Source: JBFWQM01 sp050249455
Lineage (GTDB): Bacteria > Pseudomonadota > Alphaproteobacteria > MPNO01 > VGEU01
Assembly: GCA_050249455.1 (NCBI GenBank)
Contig: JBFWQM010000199.1
Span: 1 to 10,133 of the forward strand
DNA: 10,133 bases
Reading direction: 5' to 3'
Below, piece after piece: positions 1 to 6,193 of this stretch (its first letter is position 1; the number at the start of each line of letters is the position of its first letter). The notes under the pieces were generated by a model, which had not been told where the DNA came from, searched no databases, and worked only from the letters and a program-made list of their open reading frames with translations. Both the position numbers and the translations under genes were made by a program.

Positions 1-990
1 TTCATCAACGCCGCCGACGACAGCGAGATCATCTTCGTGCGCGGGGCGACGGAAGGGATCAACCTGGTCGCGTCGTCGTGGGGCCGCAAGTTCCTCAAGC
101 CGGGCGACGAGATCGTCCTCAGCACGCTGGAGCACCACTCCAACATCGTGCCGTGGCAGTTCGCGGCGGAGGCGGCCGGCGCCGTCATCAAGGTCGCGCC
201 GATCGACGACGACGGCGCGCTGATCATGGAGGAATTCGCCCGCCTGCTCGGCCCGCGGACCAGGATGGTCGCGATCGCCCACGTATCCAACGCGCTCGGC
301 ACGGTGCTGCCGGTGGCGGAGATCGTCAAGATGGCGCACGCCGTCGGCGCCCACGTGCTGCTCGACGGCTGCCAGGCGGTGCCGCATACGACGGTCGACG
401 TGCAGGCGCTCGACTGCGACTTCTACGTCTTCTCCGGCCACAAGCTGTACGGCCCGTCGGGCATCGGCGTCCTTTACGGCAAGGCGGCGCTGCTGGAGGC
501 GATGCCGCCCTACCAGGGCGGCGGCGAGATGATCGACGTCGTGACGTTCGAGAAGACGACCTTCGCCGGCCTGCCTTTCAAGTTCGAGGCCGGCACGCCC
601 AATATCGTCGGCGCCATCGGGCTCGGCGCCGCGATCGACTACGTCACCGGCATCGGCCTGCCGCGCATCGCCGCGTACGAGCATTCGGTGCTGGCCTACG
701 CGACGGAGACCCTGTCGGCGATGAACGCGGTCGCCATCGTCGGGCGCGCCCGCGACAAGGCGGCGATCCTGTCGTTCACCCTGGAGGGCGTGCACCCGCA
801 CGACATCGGCACCATCCTCGACCGCGAAGGCGTGGCGGTGCGCACCGGCCACCACTGCGCGCAGCCGGTGATGGAGCGCTTCGACGTGCCGGCCACCGTG
901 CGCGCCTCGTTCGGGCTCTACAACACCAGGGAGGAGGTCGACCGCCTGGCCGCCGCGCTCCGCCGGGTGCAGGAGATCTTCCGGCCATGA
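1..990 (+). CDS. sufS: Cysteine desulfurase SufS (5' end outside the window)
   Basis: This PLP-dependent, class V aminotransferase-fold enzyme removes sulfur from L-cysteine and leaves it as a persulfide for Fe-S cluster assembly in the cytoplasm. The frame is open from base 1, so 329 C-terminal residues are visible and roughly 75-85 N-terminal residues of a usual 405-415-residue SufS are missing. Visible motifs are RGATEGINLVA (cofactor-binding region), the LEHHSNIVPW segment, YVFSGHKLYGPSG with the PLP-binding lysine at 442-444, and RTGHHCAQP with the active-site cysteine at 856-858. The RTGHHC form is typical of group II (SufS) desulfurases rather than IscS/NifS. The stop codon overlaps the sufU start (ATGA), which fits one coupled operon; sufB, sufC and sufD would be expected upstream. 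The GTG at 37 lies inside the conserved fold and is not a start. Confidence 0.95.
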   Translation, partial: FINAADDSEIIFVRGATEGINLVASSWGRKFLKPGDEIVLSTLEHHSNIVPWQFAAEAAGAVIKVAPIDDDGALIMEEFARLLGPRTRMVAIAHVSNALGTVLPVAEIVKMAHAVGAHVLLDGCQAVPHTTVDVQALDCDFYVFSGHKLYGPSGIGVLYGKAALLEAMPPYQGGGEMIDVVTFEKTTFAGLPFKFEAGTPNIVGAIGLGAAIDYVTGIGLPRIAAYEHSVLAYATETLSAMNAVAIVGRARDKAAILSFTLEGVHPHDIGTILDREGVAVRTGHHCAQPVMERFDVPATVRASFGLYNTREEVDRLAAALRRVQEIFRP

Positions 991-1442
991 TGGACCTGCG
1001 CGAGCTGTACCAGGACGTCATCCTCGACCACAGCAAGCACCCGCGGAACTTCGGGCACCCGGAGAATGCGAACCGCGAGGCGCGCGGCAACAACCCGCTG
1101 TGCGGCGACCGGGTGACGGTCTACCTGACGGTGGACGGCGAGGCGATCAAGGACGCGCAGTTCGAGGCCAAGGGCTGCGCCATCTCGGTCGCCTCCGCAT
1201 CCATGATGACCGAGCTGATCAAGGACCGCCCGATCGCCGAGGTGCGCGCGCTGTTCGAGCGCTTCCACCAGGCCGTTGCCGGCAAGGAGCCGCCCGACGC
1301 GGAGACCCTGGAGGCGCTGGACGGCCTCGCGGCGCTGACCGGCGTGCGCGAGTTCCCGACCCGCGTGAAGTGCGCCACGCTCGCTTGGCACGCCATGACG
1401 GCGGCGCTCGACGGCGCGGCGAAGGACGCGAAGACCGAATGA
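987..1442 (+). CDS. sufU: SufU-type Fe-S assembly protein (sulfur acceptor)
   Basis: This 151-residue NifU/IscU-fold protein of the SufU branch is known in other bacteria as a zinc-dependent sulfurtransferase that takes persulfide sulfur from SufS. The three ligand cysteines and the aspartate are visible: C39 and D41 in NPLCGDR, C64 in AKGCAIS, and C129 in TRVKCATLAW. Between the second and third cysteines it carries the extra segment typical of SufU (about residues 90-118, ending LDGLAALTGV). It lacks the LPPVK-x-HCS motif of IscU, so SufU is a better call than IscU. The ATG at 987 is chosen because AGGAG lies at 971-975; the next codon (990) is also ATG and cannot be excluded. It overlaps sufS by four bases and sufT by four bases. 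SufE is the acceptor usually paired with proteobacterial SufS, so this pairing deserves notice. Confidence 0.9.
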   Translation: MMDLRELYQDVILDHSKHPRNFGHPENANREARGNNPLCGDRVTVYLTVDGEAIKDAQFEAKGCAISVASASMMTELIKDRPIAEVRALFERFHQAVAGKEPPDAETLEALDGLAALTGVREFPTRVKCATLAWHAMTAALDGAAKDAKTE

Positions 1443-1813
1443 CGGAGAACCCAGCCGTGTCCGACGTGAGCGAGAAGGAGGACGCCGCCGTGGCGCCCGC
1501 CGCTGGAGCGGCGGAGCTGGAGGCGCGGGTGATCGAGGCGGTCAAGACCGTGTTCGACCCCGAGATCCCCGTTAACATCTACGAATTGGGTCTTATCTAC
1601 AGTCTCGAGGTGAGCCAATCCGGCAACGTCGAGGTCGAGATGACCCTGACGACGCCGGCCTGCCCGGTGGCGGGCTCGCTGCCCGGCGAGGTCGAGACCC
1701 GCATCCGCGAGGTCGAAGGTGTCGGCGAGGTGACGGTGCAGCTGGTGTGGGATCCGCCGTGGTCGCCGGACCGGATGACCGAGGCGGCCAAGCTTGAACT
1801 GGGGTTCCTGTGA
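1439..1813 (+). CDS. sufT: SufT, MIP18/DUF59 family Fe-S maturation protein
   Basis: This 124-residue cytoplasmic protein belongs to the MIP18 (DUF59) family, whose members help mature or deliver Fe-S clusters to target proteins. The domain covers about residues 28-124. Its family signatures are clear: FDPEIPVNIYELGLIY (39-54), TTPACPVAG with conserved C75, and VWDPPWSPDRMTEAAKLELG near the C terminus. The first 25 or so residues are an Ala/Glu-rich, probably disordered extension. The start codon ATG at 1439 overlaps the sufU stop by four bases (ATGA), and the stop touches the next gene's start (TGATG), so it sits between sufU and the A-type carrier in the same operon. PaaD, which belongs to the same family, is less likely given the suf context. 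The mechanism of SufT is still not settled in the literature known to me. Confidence 0.9.
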   Translation: MTENPAVSDVSEKEDAAVAPAAGAAELEARVIEAVKTVFDPEIPVNIYELGLIYSLEVSQSGNVEVEMTLTTPACPVAGSLPGEVETRIREVEGVGEVTVQLVWDPPWSPDRMTEAAKLELGFL

Positions 1814-2154
1814 TGGCGATGACGAAACAGGCGATGACCTTGACCGACAAGGCAGCCGACCGCATCAAGTCGCTGATGGCGCAGCGGGCGGAGCCGGCGC
1901 TCGGCCTCAAGCTCGGCGTGCGCACGGCCGGCTGCTCCGGCCTTGCCTACACGATGGAATTCGTCGGCGAGAAGGGGAAGTTCGACGAGGTGGTCGAGGA
2001 CAAGGGCGTCACCGTCCTGATCGACGCCAAGGCCGTCATGTTTCTGATCGGCTCGGAGATGGACTACGTCGAGGACAAGATCCAGTCCGGCTTCGTGTTC
2101 CGCAACCCGAACGAGAAGGGCCGCTGCGGCTGCGGCGAGTCGTTCCACGTCTGA
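1813..2154 (+). CDS. sufA: A-type Fe-S carrier protein (SufA/IscA/HesB family)
   Basis: This 113-residue HesB/IscA-fold protein binds and hands on Fe-S clusters (or iron) to apo-proteins in the cytoplasm. The three conserved cysteines are present: C41 in RTAGCSGLAY, and C105 and C107 in the C-terminal GRCGCGESF motif. The length is normal for the family. Three starts are possible in frame: GTG at 1810, ATG at 1813 and ATG at 1819. The ATG at 1813 is preferred because it forms a one-base overlap (TGATG) with the sufT stop, as at the other operon junctions. Sequence alone does not separate SufA from ErpA or IscA; the name rests on the location after sufS-sufU-sufT. It is the last gene before a 95-base gap and probably ends the suf operon. 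Confidence 0.88.
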   Translation: MAMTKQAMTLTDKAADRIKSLMAQRAEPALGLKLGVRTAGCSGLAYTMEFVGEKGKFDEVVEDKGVTVLIDAKAVMFLIGSEMDYVEDKIQSGFVFRNPNEKGRCGCGESFHV

Positions 2155-2182
2155 TTGATCTCGCGCTGTCGCGATCTCTCAC

Positions 2183-2200
2183 CCCCCTCGCGGGAGGGGG
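2183..2200. repeat. GC-rich palindrome in the gap after sufA
   Basis: A perfect 7-bp inverted repeat is visible: CCCCCTC, a GCGG loop, then GAGGGGG. It is followed by a further G-rich run (CTGGGGGGAGGGG to 2214). It lies 29 bases after the sufA stop and about 50 bases before the PaaY-like start, with no T-tract beside it. The sequence style, C-rich arm, short GC loop, G-rich arm and a second G-rich block, resembles dispersed intergenic palindromes common in GC-rich proteobacteria (recalled, not searched). It could serve as a transcript-end hairpin for the suf operon or as a REP-like element. Copy number in the genome would decide. Confidence 0.55.
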
Positions 2201-2249
2201 CTGGGGGGAGGGGAGCCGCCCCCCGATGCCGGAAAACCCAGGAGCCTCC

Positions 2250-2855
2250 ATGCCCAAGGTCTATGCCATCGACGGGGTCGTGCCCGTCGTCGATCCGGCC
2301 GCCTATGTCCACCCCATGGCGGTGCTGATCGGCGACGTGATCGTCGGGCCGCGGTCGTTCATCGGGCCGGGGGCGTCGCTGCGCGGCGACTTCAGCCAGA
2401 TCGTGATCGGCGCCGGCTCCAGCGTGCAGGACAACGTCACCGTCCACTCGTTCGCCAACCTCGCGGTGCGGGTGGGCGACAACTGCGGCATCGGGCACGG
2501 CGCGGTGCTGCACGGCTGCACCATCGGCGACGGCGTGCTGGTCGGCATGAACGCGGTGGTGATGGACGGGGTGGAGATCGGCGACGAGGCGATCGTCTCC
2601 GCGCTCGCTTTCGTGCCGGCGACGTTCAAGGTGCCGCCGCGGATGCTCGCCGCGGGCGTGCCGGCCCGGCTCATCCGCGAGATCGACCAGGAGACGATCG
2701 ACTGGAAGACCCGCGGCACCGGCGACTACGTGCGGCTGACCGCCCGCTGCCTCGCCACGATGCAGGAGGTCGACGCGCTGACCCGGCCGGAGAAGGACGG
2801 GCCGCGGCTGCACGTCGAGGGCACGCAGCCGCTGTTCATGCAGCGCCGCCGCTAG
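2250..2855 (+). CDS. PaaY-like / gamma-carbonic-anhydrase family hexapeptide protein
   Basis: This 201-residue left-handed beta-helix protein of the gamma-carbonic-anhydrase superfamily is closest in style to PaaY/CaiE. Hexapeptide turns run from about residue 20 to 135 (VIVGPRSFIGPGASLRGD, then IGDGVLVGMNAVVMDG). The three histidines that bind the metal in this fold are visible: H66 in DNVTVHSF, and H83 and H88 in IGHGAVLHGC. The C terminus (about 150-201) holds the helical tail with IREID-x-E-x-x-x-WK, as in PaaY. Family roles include carbonic anhydrase and, for PaaY, a CoA-thioesterase in phenylacetate breakdown; neither can be chosen here because no paa genes are in view. ATG 2250 is preferred over the in-frame ATG at 2226 because AGGAG (2240-2244) precedes it and conserved sequence starts there. 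It converges on the next gene. Confidence 0.85.
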   Translation: MPKVYAIDGVVPVVDPAAYVHPMAVLIGDVIVGPRSFIGPGASLRGDFSQIVIGAGSSVQDNVTVHSFANLAVRVGDNCGIGHGAVLHGCTIGDGVLVGMNAVVMDGVEIGDEAIVSALAFVPATFKVPPRMLAAGVPARLIREIDQETIDWKTRGTGDYVRLTARCLATMQEVDALTRPEKDGPRLHVEGTQPLFMQRRR

Positions 2856-2857
2856 CC

Positions 2858-2873
2858 GAGGCTTCGCCGCCTC
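2858..2873. terminator. Small hairpin between two convergent genes
   Basis: GAGGC and GCCTC form a 5-bp stem around a TTCGCC loop, placed exactly in the 16-base space between the PaaY-like stop and the stop codon of the Gln/Arg-rich gene on the other strand. It could act in both directions, but it is short and has no T-run, so this is a weak terminator candidate. Confidence 0.3.
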
Positions 2874-3804
2874 ACTGCCAGCGGCGAACCTCGGCCTCCG
2901 CCTGCTGGCGGCGGGCGCGGTGCTGCTCCTTGTTGGCCCGCGCCTGCTGCTCCATCTGGCGGTAGCGTTCCTTCGCCTGCGCGTCCTGCGAGGCGGCGCC
3001 GAGGCTGCGGAAGCGGTTCTCGTTGGCCTGTTCGCGCTGTTCCTCGCCGCGCCAGCGGTTGACGTCGCCCTGCGCGCGCTGGCGCTCGCTCGTCTTGCGC
3101 GCCTCCTGCTGGCGCTGCTGCTGCTGCTGGCGCTGCTGTTCGGCCTGCTTGCGCTGGTTCTCCTGGCGCGCCTGCTCCTGGCGCCGCTGGTCCTGCTGCC
3201 GCTGCTGTTCGACCTGACGGCGCTGCTGCTCCTGCCGCGCCTGCTCCTGGCGGCGCTGCTCCTGCTGCCGGGCCTGCTCCTGCTGCTTGCGCTGCTGGTC
3301 GGCGCGCTGCTGTTCCTGCTGGCGGCGCTGCTGCTCCTGGGCGCGCCGCTGCTCCTGCTGGCGGGCCTGCTCCTGCTGGCGGCGCTGCTCCTGCTGGCGC
3401 GCCTGTTCCTGCTGCCGGGACTGCTCCTGCTGCCGGCGCGCCTGGTCGGAGCGCTGCTGCTCCTGCTGCCGGCGGATGGAGTCGTTGCGCTCGCCCTGCT
3501 GGCGCTTCTGCATCTCCTGCTCGCGCTTGGCGGCCTGGTCCTTCTGGTACTGCTGATCCTGCTGCGCCTTGAGGCGCGCCTTGTCGGCATCCTGCTGGCG
3601 CTGATATTCCTGCCGCTGGCGATCGGCGCGAGCGCGCTCCTCCTGCTGCCGACGCTGGTATTCCTGGCGCCGCTGCTCCTCGATGGCGCGCTGCCGCGCC
3701 TGCTCGCGCTCGTAGTTGGGATCGGCCGGCCAGGCCGGCATCGTCGGGACTGCGACGGCCAGGCCGACCGCCAGGATCATGCTCAACCTGAAGCGCTTGG
3801 CCAT
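2872..3804 (-). CDS. Exported Gln/Arg/Glu-rich coiled-coil repeat protein
   Basis: I do not recognise a family. The 310-residue product starts with a clear signal peptide: MAKRFR, a hydrophobic core LSMILAVGLAVAVP, then a likely cleavage around PAWPA before residue 28, so it should reach the periplasm or beyond. The mature part is almost wholly Gln, Arg, Glu, Ala and Lys, has no cysteine, and should form long helix or coiled coil. Residues 124-159 are six consecutive hexapeptides of the form RQQEQ(A/R/S). A slightly less biased tail (about 240-310) ends AEAEVRRWQ. The start at 3804 is chosen because the signal peptide begins there and GGGAGAGG lies just upstream; an in-frame ATG at 3855 would add 17 residues before the signal peptide. 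The opposite strand is also open with a Leu-rich frame, but this looks like a by-product of CTG/CAG repetition. Function is unknown; a structural or cell-envelope role is only a guess. Confidence 0.75.
   Translation of the reverse strand: MAKRFRLSMILAVGLAVAVPTMPAWPADPNYEREQARQRAIEEQRRQEYQRRQQEERARADRQRQEYQRQQDADKARLKAQQDQQYQKDQAAKREQEMQKRQQGERNDSIRRQQEQQRSDQARRQQEQSRQQEQARQQEQRRQQEQARQQEQRRAQEQQRRQQEQQRADQQRKQQEQARQQEQRRQEQARQEQQRRQVEQQRQQDQRRQEQARQENQRKQAEQQRQQQQQRQQEARKTSERQRAQGDVNRWRGEEQREQANENRFRSLGAASQDAQAKERYRQMEQQARANKEQHRARRQQAEAEVRRWQ
3328..3435 (-). repeat. Six tandem 18-bp units coding RQQEQx hexapeptides
   Basis: Codons 124-159 of the Gln/Arg-rich protein form six direct 18-bp units, translating as R-Q-Q-E-Q followed by S, A, R, A or R, with the last unit changed to RAQEQQ. 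On the plus strand it appears as repeated CTGCTCCTG blocks. Such arrays are prone to gain or loss of units by slippage without breaking the frame. Confidence 0.75.
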
Positions 3805-3859
3805 GCGCGCCTCTCCCTTCCGTGGGCGGCGCCGACTGCTTGCGGCGCACGACAAGGCT

Positions 3860-3889
3860 AGTATTCAGAGCATGGCGCAAAGATGTCAC
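3860..3889 (-). promoter_or_regulatory. Candidate sigma70-type promoter for the Gln/Arg-rich gene
   Basis: Read on the minus strand, GTGACA (complement of 3884-3889, five of six matches to TTGACA) is followed by 18 bases and AATACT (complement of 3860-3865, four of six to TATAAT). The -10 box lies about 55 bases before the ATG at 3804. This is the most AT-rich stretch between the two minus-strand genes. It is a motif match by eye only. Confidence 0.4.
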
Positions 3890-3967
3890 CGAACGCGCCG
3901 GCCCGGCAAGACGGATTCGGTGTGACGACGGTCACTGCAGGCGGCATAAGGAACAGCCCGGAGGCGG

Positions 3968-3983
3968 CCGCACGACGGTGCGG
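3968..3983 (-). terminator. Hairpin directly after the RAM-domain gene stop
   Basis: CCGCAC and GTGCGG form a perfect 6-bp stem with a four-base loop, starting one base beyond the stop codon of the small Lrp/AsnC-type gene on the minus strand. No strong U-run follows. It may end the helicase/RAM transcript and separate it from the Gln/Arg-rich gene, which has its own candidate promoter downstream. Confidence 0.4.
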
Positions 3984-3984
3984 G

Positions 3985-4227
3985 CTAGCTGAATGCCTTG
4001 AAGGTGATCAAGGTGAAGGTGTCCTTGATGCCGGCCAGCTTCTGAACCTTGTCATTGACGAAGTGGCCGATGTCGGCGCCGTCGTCGAGGTAGCACTTCA
4101 TCAGGAGGTCGTACTGGCCGGAGATCGAATAGACCTCCGACACCTGCTCGATCGTCATGACGGCCTGGTCGGCGACGCTGTAGGCGTGACCCAGTTCGCA
4201 CTTCACCATGACGAAGATGGTCTGCAT
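3985..4227 (-). CDS. Stand-alone Lrp/AsnC ligand-binding (RAM) domain protein
   Basis: This 80-residue protein matches the C-terminal sensor half of Lrp/AsnC regulators, the RAM or AsnC_trans_reg domain, with an alpha-beta ferredoxin-like fold. The recognisable pattern is a first strand IFVMVKCEL, helix, then the central VSEVYSISGQYDLLMKCYLDD, where the G-x-YD-x-x turn is typical of the effector-binding site. A final helix/strand follows (VNDKVQKLAGIKDTFTLITFKAFS). The N-terminal helix-turn-helix is entirely absent, so it cannot bind DNA in the usual way. Stand-alone RAM proteins of this length are known; they may bind amino acids or partner with full regulators. The gene starts 21 bases after the DEAD-box helicase stop on the same strand, with an AAAGG ribosome-binding site, so the two may share a transcript. 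Confidence 0.88.
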   Translation of the reverse strand: MQTIFVMVKCELGHAYSVADQAVMTIEQVSEVYSISGQYDLLMKCYLDDGADIGHFVNDKVQKLAGIKDTFTLITFKAFS

Positions 4228-4248
4228 CGCGGACCTTTCAGCCCTTGG

Positions 4249-5931
4249 TCAGTCCTGGGTCTCTTCCTCGACCACGCGTTCCTCGGCGGGTAGCCGAACT
4301 GGGCGCAGAAGGAAGGCGGGCACATGGCTGCCCATGCCGATTACCCGCTCGTCGTCGTCGCGATCGTGCCGGCGGTCGCGGTCGCGATCGCGCCGCGGCG
4401 GACGGCCGCCGAGGCGGCTCGAGTCCGGGGCGATGGACGGCGGCGGCTCGCGCTCGGGCCGGGGTTCCCGGTTGGGCCGCGGCTCGCGGTCTTGACGCGG
4501 CTCGCGCTCTGACCGCGGCTCGCGGGCCGCGCGGGGCTCACGGTCGGTCTGGGGCCCGCGGGAGCGGCGGCGGTCCTGGCGCGGCCTGGGTTCGTCGGAC
4601 GGCGCGGCCGCCTGCTCGATCGCCGCATCCGTCTGGGCTTCGCTGTCGTCCGCCACGACGGCTTCGGCCGCGCGGTCGGGCTTGGGCTCGCCGCGGCGCC
4701 GACGCCGGCCGCCGTCCTTGGCCTCCGCGCGGCGCGGTTCCGCCGGCGCGGCGGGGCGCTTGCGGCGGCGGCGGCGTCCGCTGCCGCCTTCCTCGTCGAA
4801 CGCGACCGTCTCGATCCCGTCGATCTCGATGCGCGGAATCGGCTTGCCCATCAGCGTCTCGATCGAATTCACGTAGTGGCCATCGTCTGGCGAGGCCAGG
4901 GTAAAGGCGCGCCCCGAGCGTCCGGCGCGGCCGGTCCGGCCGATGCGGTGGACGTAATCTTCGGAGTGCATCGGGACGTCGAAGTTGAACACGTGCGAGA
5001 GGTCGTCGATGTCGAGGCCGCGCGCCGCAACGTCGCTGCACACCAGGATCGTGGTTTCGCCGCGCTTGAACGCCTCGTAGGTCTCCGTCCGCGCCGACTG
5101 GACCATGTCGCCGTGCAGCGCCGCCGCGTTGAAGCCGTGCTTCTTCAGCGACTTGAACAGGATATCGACGTCCTTCTTGCGGTTGCAGAAGACCAGCGCG
5201 TTGCGCACGTTCTCGGCCCGGATCAGCCGGCGCAGCGCCTCTCGCTTGTCCTCCGCCGGAATGACCGCGAGGCCCTGGGTCACGGTCTCGGCCGCCGTGG
5301 TGGTCGGCGACACCGTGATCTCCTTCGGGTTGATCAGGAAGGCGTCGGCGAGGCGGCGGATCTCCGGCGCCAGGGTGGCGGAGAAGAACAGGGTCTGGCG
5401 CATGCGCGGCAGGAACGAGACGATGCGCTCGACATCGGGCATGAAGCCCATGTCCATCATCCGGTCCGCCTCGTCGATCACCAGGATCTTGATGTCGCTC
5501 ATCAGCACGCGGCCGCGATCGTAGTGATCGAGCAACCGGCCGGGCGTCGCGATCAGCACATCGACGCCGCGGTCGAGCTTCCGGATCTGGTCGTCCATCG
5601 AGACGCCGCCGATCAGCAGCGCCATCGTCAGCTTGTGGAACTTGCCGTAGACCTCGAAATTCTGCGCGATCTGGGTCGCGAGCTCGCGGGTCGGGGTCAG
5701 GATCAGCGACCGCGGCATGCGGGCGCGGGCGCGCCCGGCGTCCAGCATGTCGATCATCGGCAGCGTGAACGCCGCCGTCTTGCCGGTACCCGTCTGGGCA
5801 CACCCCAGGATGTCGCGTCCGCGCAGCACCTGCGGGATCGCCTGCTCCTGGATGGGTGTCGGGTTGACGTACCCTGCTTCCTGTACGGCTCGCAGGGTTT
5901 CGGGGCTCAGCCCCAAATCTTCAAAGGACAT
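4249..5931 (-). CDS. DEAD-box ATP-dependent RNA helicase, RhlE-like, with long charged tail
   Basis: This 560-residue helicase unwinds or remodels RNA using ATP, acting in ribosome assembly or RNA decay. All core motifs are present: Q-motif region (F3 and PTPIQ at 24-28), Walker A AQTGTGKT (45-52), PTRELA (80-85), TPGR (129-132), DEAD (153-156), SAT (184-186), ARGLD (303-307) and HRIGRTGR (328-335). The core ends near residue 375. The remaining 180 or so residues are a low-complexity tail with an RRRRRKR block (386-392), six REPRxx hexapeptides (464-499), an RDRDRDRR stretch and a less biased end containing HVPAFLLRPVRLP (536-548). Such tails usually aid RNA binding. The start is fixed by the family's MSFEDLGL opening, although no strong ribosome-binding site is visible. 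RhlE is the closest named group; the gene symbol is left open because proteobacteria often carry several paralogues. Confidence 0.93.
   Translation of the reverse strand: MSFEDLGLSPETLRAVQEAGYVNPTPIQEQAIPQVLRGRDILGCAQTGTGKTAAFTLPMIDMLDAGRARARMPRSLILTPTRELATQIAQNFEVYGKFHKLTMALLIGGVSMDDQIRKLDRGVDVLIATPGRLLDHYDRGRVLMSDIKILVIDEADRMMDMGFMPDVERIVSFLPRMRQTLFFSATLAPEIRRLADAFLINPKEITVSPTTTAAETVTQGLAVIPAEDKREALRRLIRAENVRNALVFCNRKKDVDILFKSLKKHGFNAAALHGDMVQSARTETYEAFKRGETTILVCSDVAARGLDIDDLSHVFNFDVPMHSEDYVHRIGRTGRAGRSGRAFTLASPDDGHYVNSIETLMGKPIPRIEIDGIETVAFDEEGGSGRRRRRKRPAAPAEPRRAEAKDGGRRRRRGEPKPDRAAEAVVADDSEAQTDAAIEQAAAPSDEPRPRQDRRRSRGPQTDREPRAAREPRSEREPRQDREPRPNREPRPEREPPPSIAPDSSRLGGRPPRRDRDRDRRHDRDDDERVIGMGSHVPAFLLRPVRLPAEERVVEEETQD
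4435..4542 (-). repeat. Six tandem 18-bp units coding REPRxx hexapeptides
   Basis: Codons 464-499 of the helicase form six units in a row: REPRAA, REPRSE, REPRQD, REPRPN, REPRPE and REPPPS. The REPR part is constant except in the last unit; the last two positions vary. The array lies in the disordered tail and may extend RNA-binding capacity. Confidence 0.8.
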
Positions 5932-5985
5932 TCAGTGCCGATCGGGTCGTAAAAGAACAGAATTGGTCGACCGCTGCGCAGCCGG

Positions 5986-6014
5986 AATGTGGGTGCAACG
6001 CAGCAGCTTGTCAA
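5986..6014 (-). promoter_or_regulatory. Candidate promoter for the DEAD-box helicase
   Basis: On the minus strand a perfect TTGACA (complement of 6009-6014) is followed by 17 bases and CACATT (complement of 5986-5991, three of six to TATAAT). The -10 box is about 55 bases before the helicase ATG. Just upstream, ATTCGG (6020-6025) and CCGAAT (6037-6042) form an inverted repeat with an 11-base spacer that could be an operator or chance. The rest of the 5932-6193 gap shows no gene. Confidence 0.4.
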
Positions 6015-6193
6015 ACCCCATTCGGGTCTGGACGGGCCGAATTTCGCCGAATCGCGCAGTTTTGCCGCGGATGTTGCCGGCTTTGCCGCCCCCGGGCTTG
6101 GTCGGGCGCGGTGGTTCGGCTAGGGTCAACCTACCGCGACTTCATGCCGGATTTGTTAACGCTGCGGCCGATGCCGGGCGAGGGGCGCTGCCG

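Noticed and set aside
37..39. GTG as a start for sufS
   Set aside because: The frame is open to base 1 and conserved SufS sequence continues upstream, so the gene begins outside the window.
78..986. Arg-rich frame overlapping sufS in frame with sufU
   Set aside because: It is the part of the sufU frame upstream of its ATG and lies antiphase to the strongly conserved SufS sequence; it is a GC-bias artefact.
2226..2249. In-frame ATG giving eight extra residues on the PaaY-like protein
   Set aside because: The ribosome-binding site AGGAG and the conserved family start both point to ATG 2250.
3805..3855. Upstream ATG for the Gln/Arg-rich protein
   Set aside because: It would place 17 basic residues before a normal signal peptide, and the ATG at 3804 has its own GGGAGAGG site.
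2920..3861. Leu-rich 313-residue open frame on the plus strand opposite the Gln/Arg-rich gene
   Set aside because: It is the mirror of repeated CTG/CAG-type codons. The minus strand has a better start, ribosome-binding site, signal peptide and promoter, while the plus frame has no plausible start context.
3883..4293. Plus-strand frame across the RAM-domain gene
   Set aside because: The minus strand encodes a clear RAM domain; the plus frame shows no family features.
4876..5952. 358-residue frame on the plus strand antisense to the helicase
   Set aside because: No domain is recognisable, and the opposite strand codes for a complete DEAD-box core.
6037..6130. Possible small gene in the gap between helicase and hydrolase
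   Set aside because: A 65-codon minus-strand frame spans it, but it has no convincing start signal and overlaps the helicase promoter candidate; composition is not protein-like.
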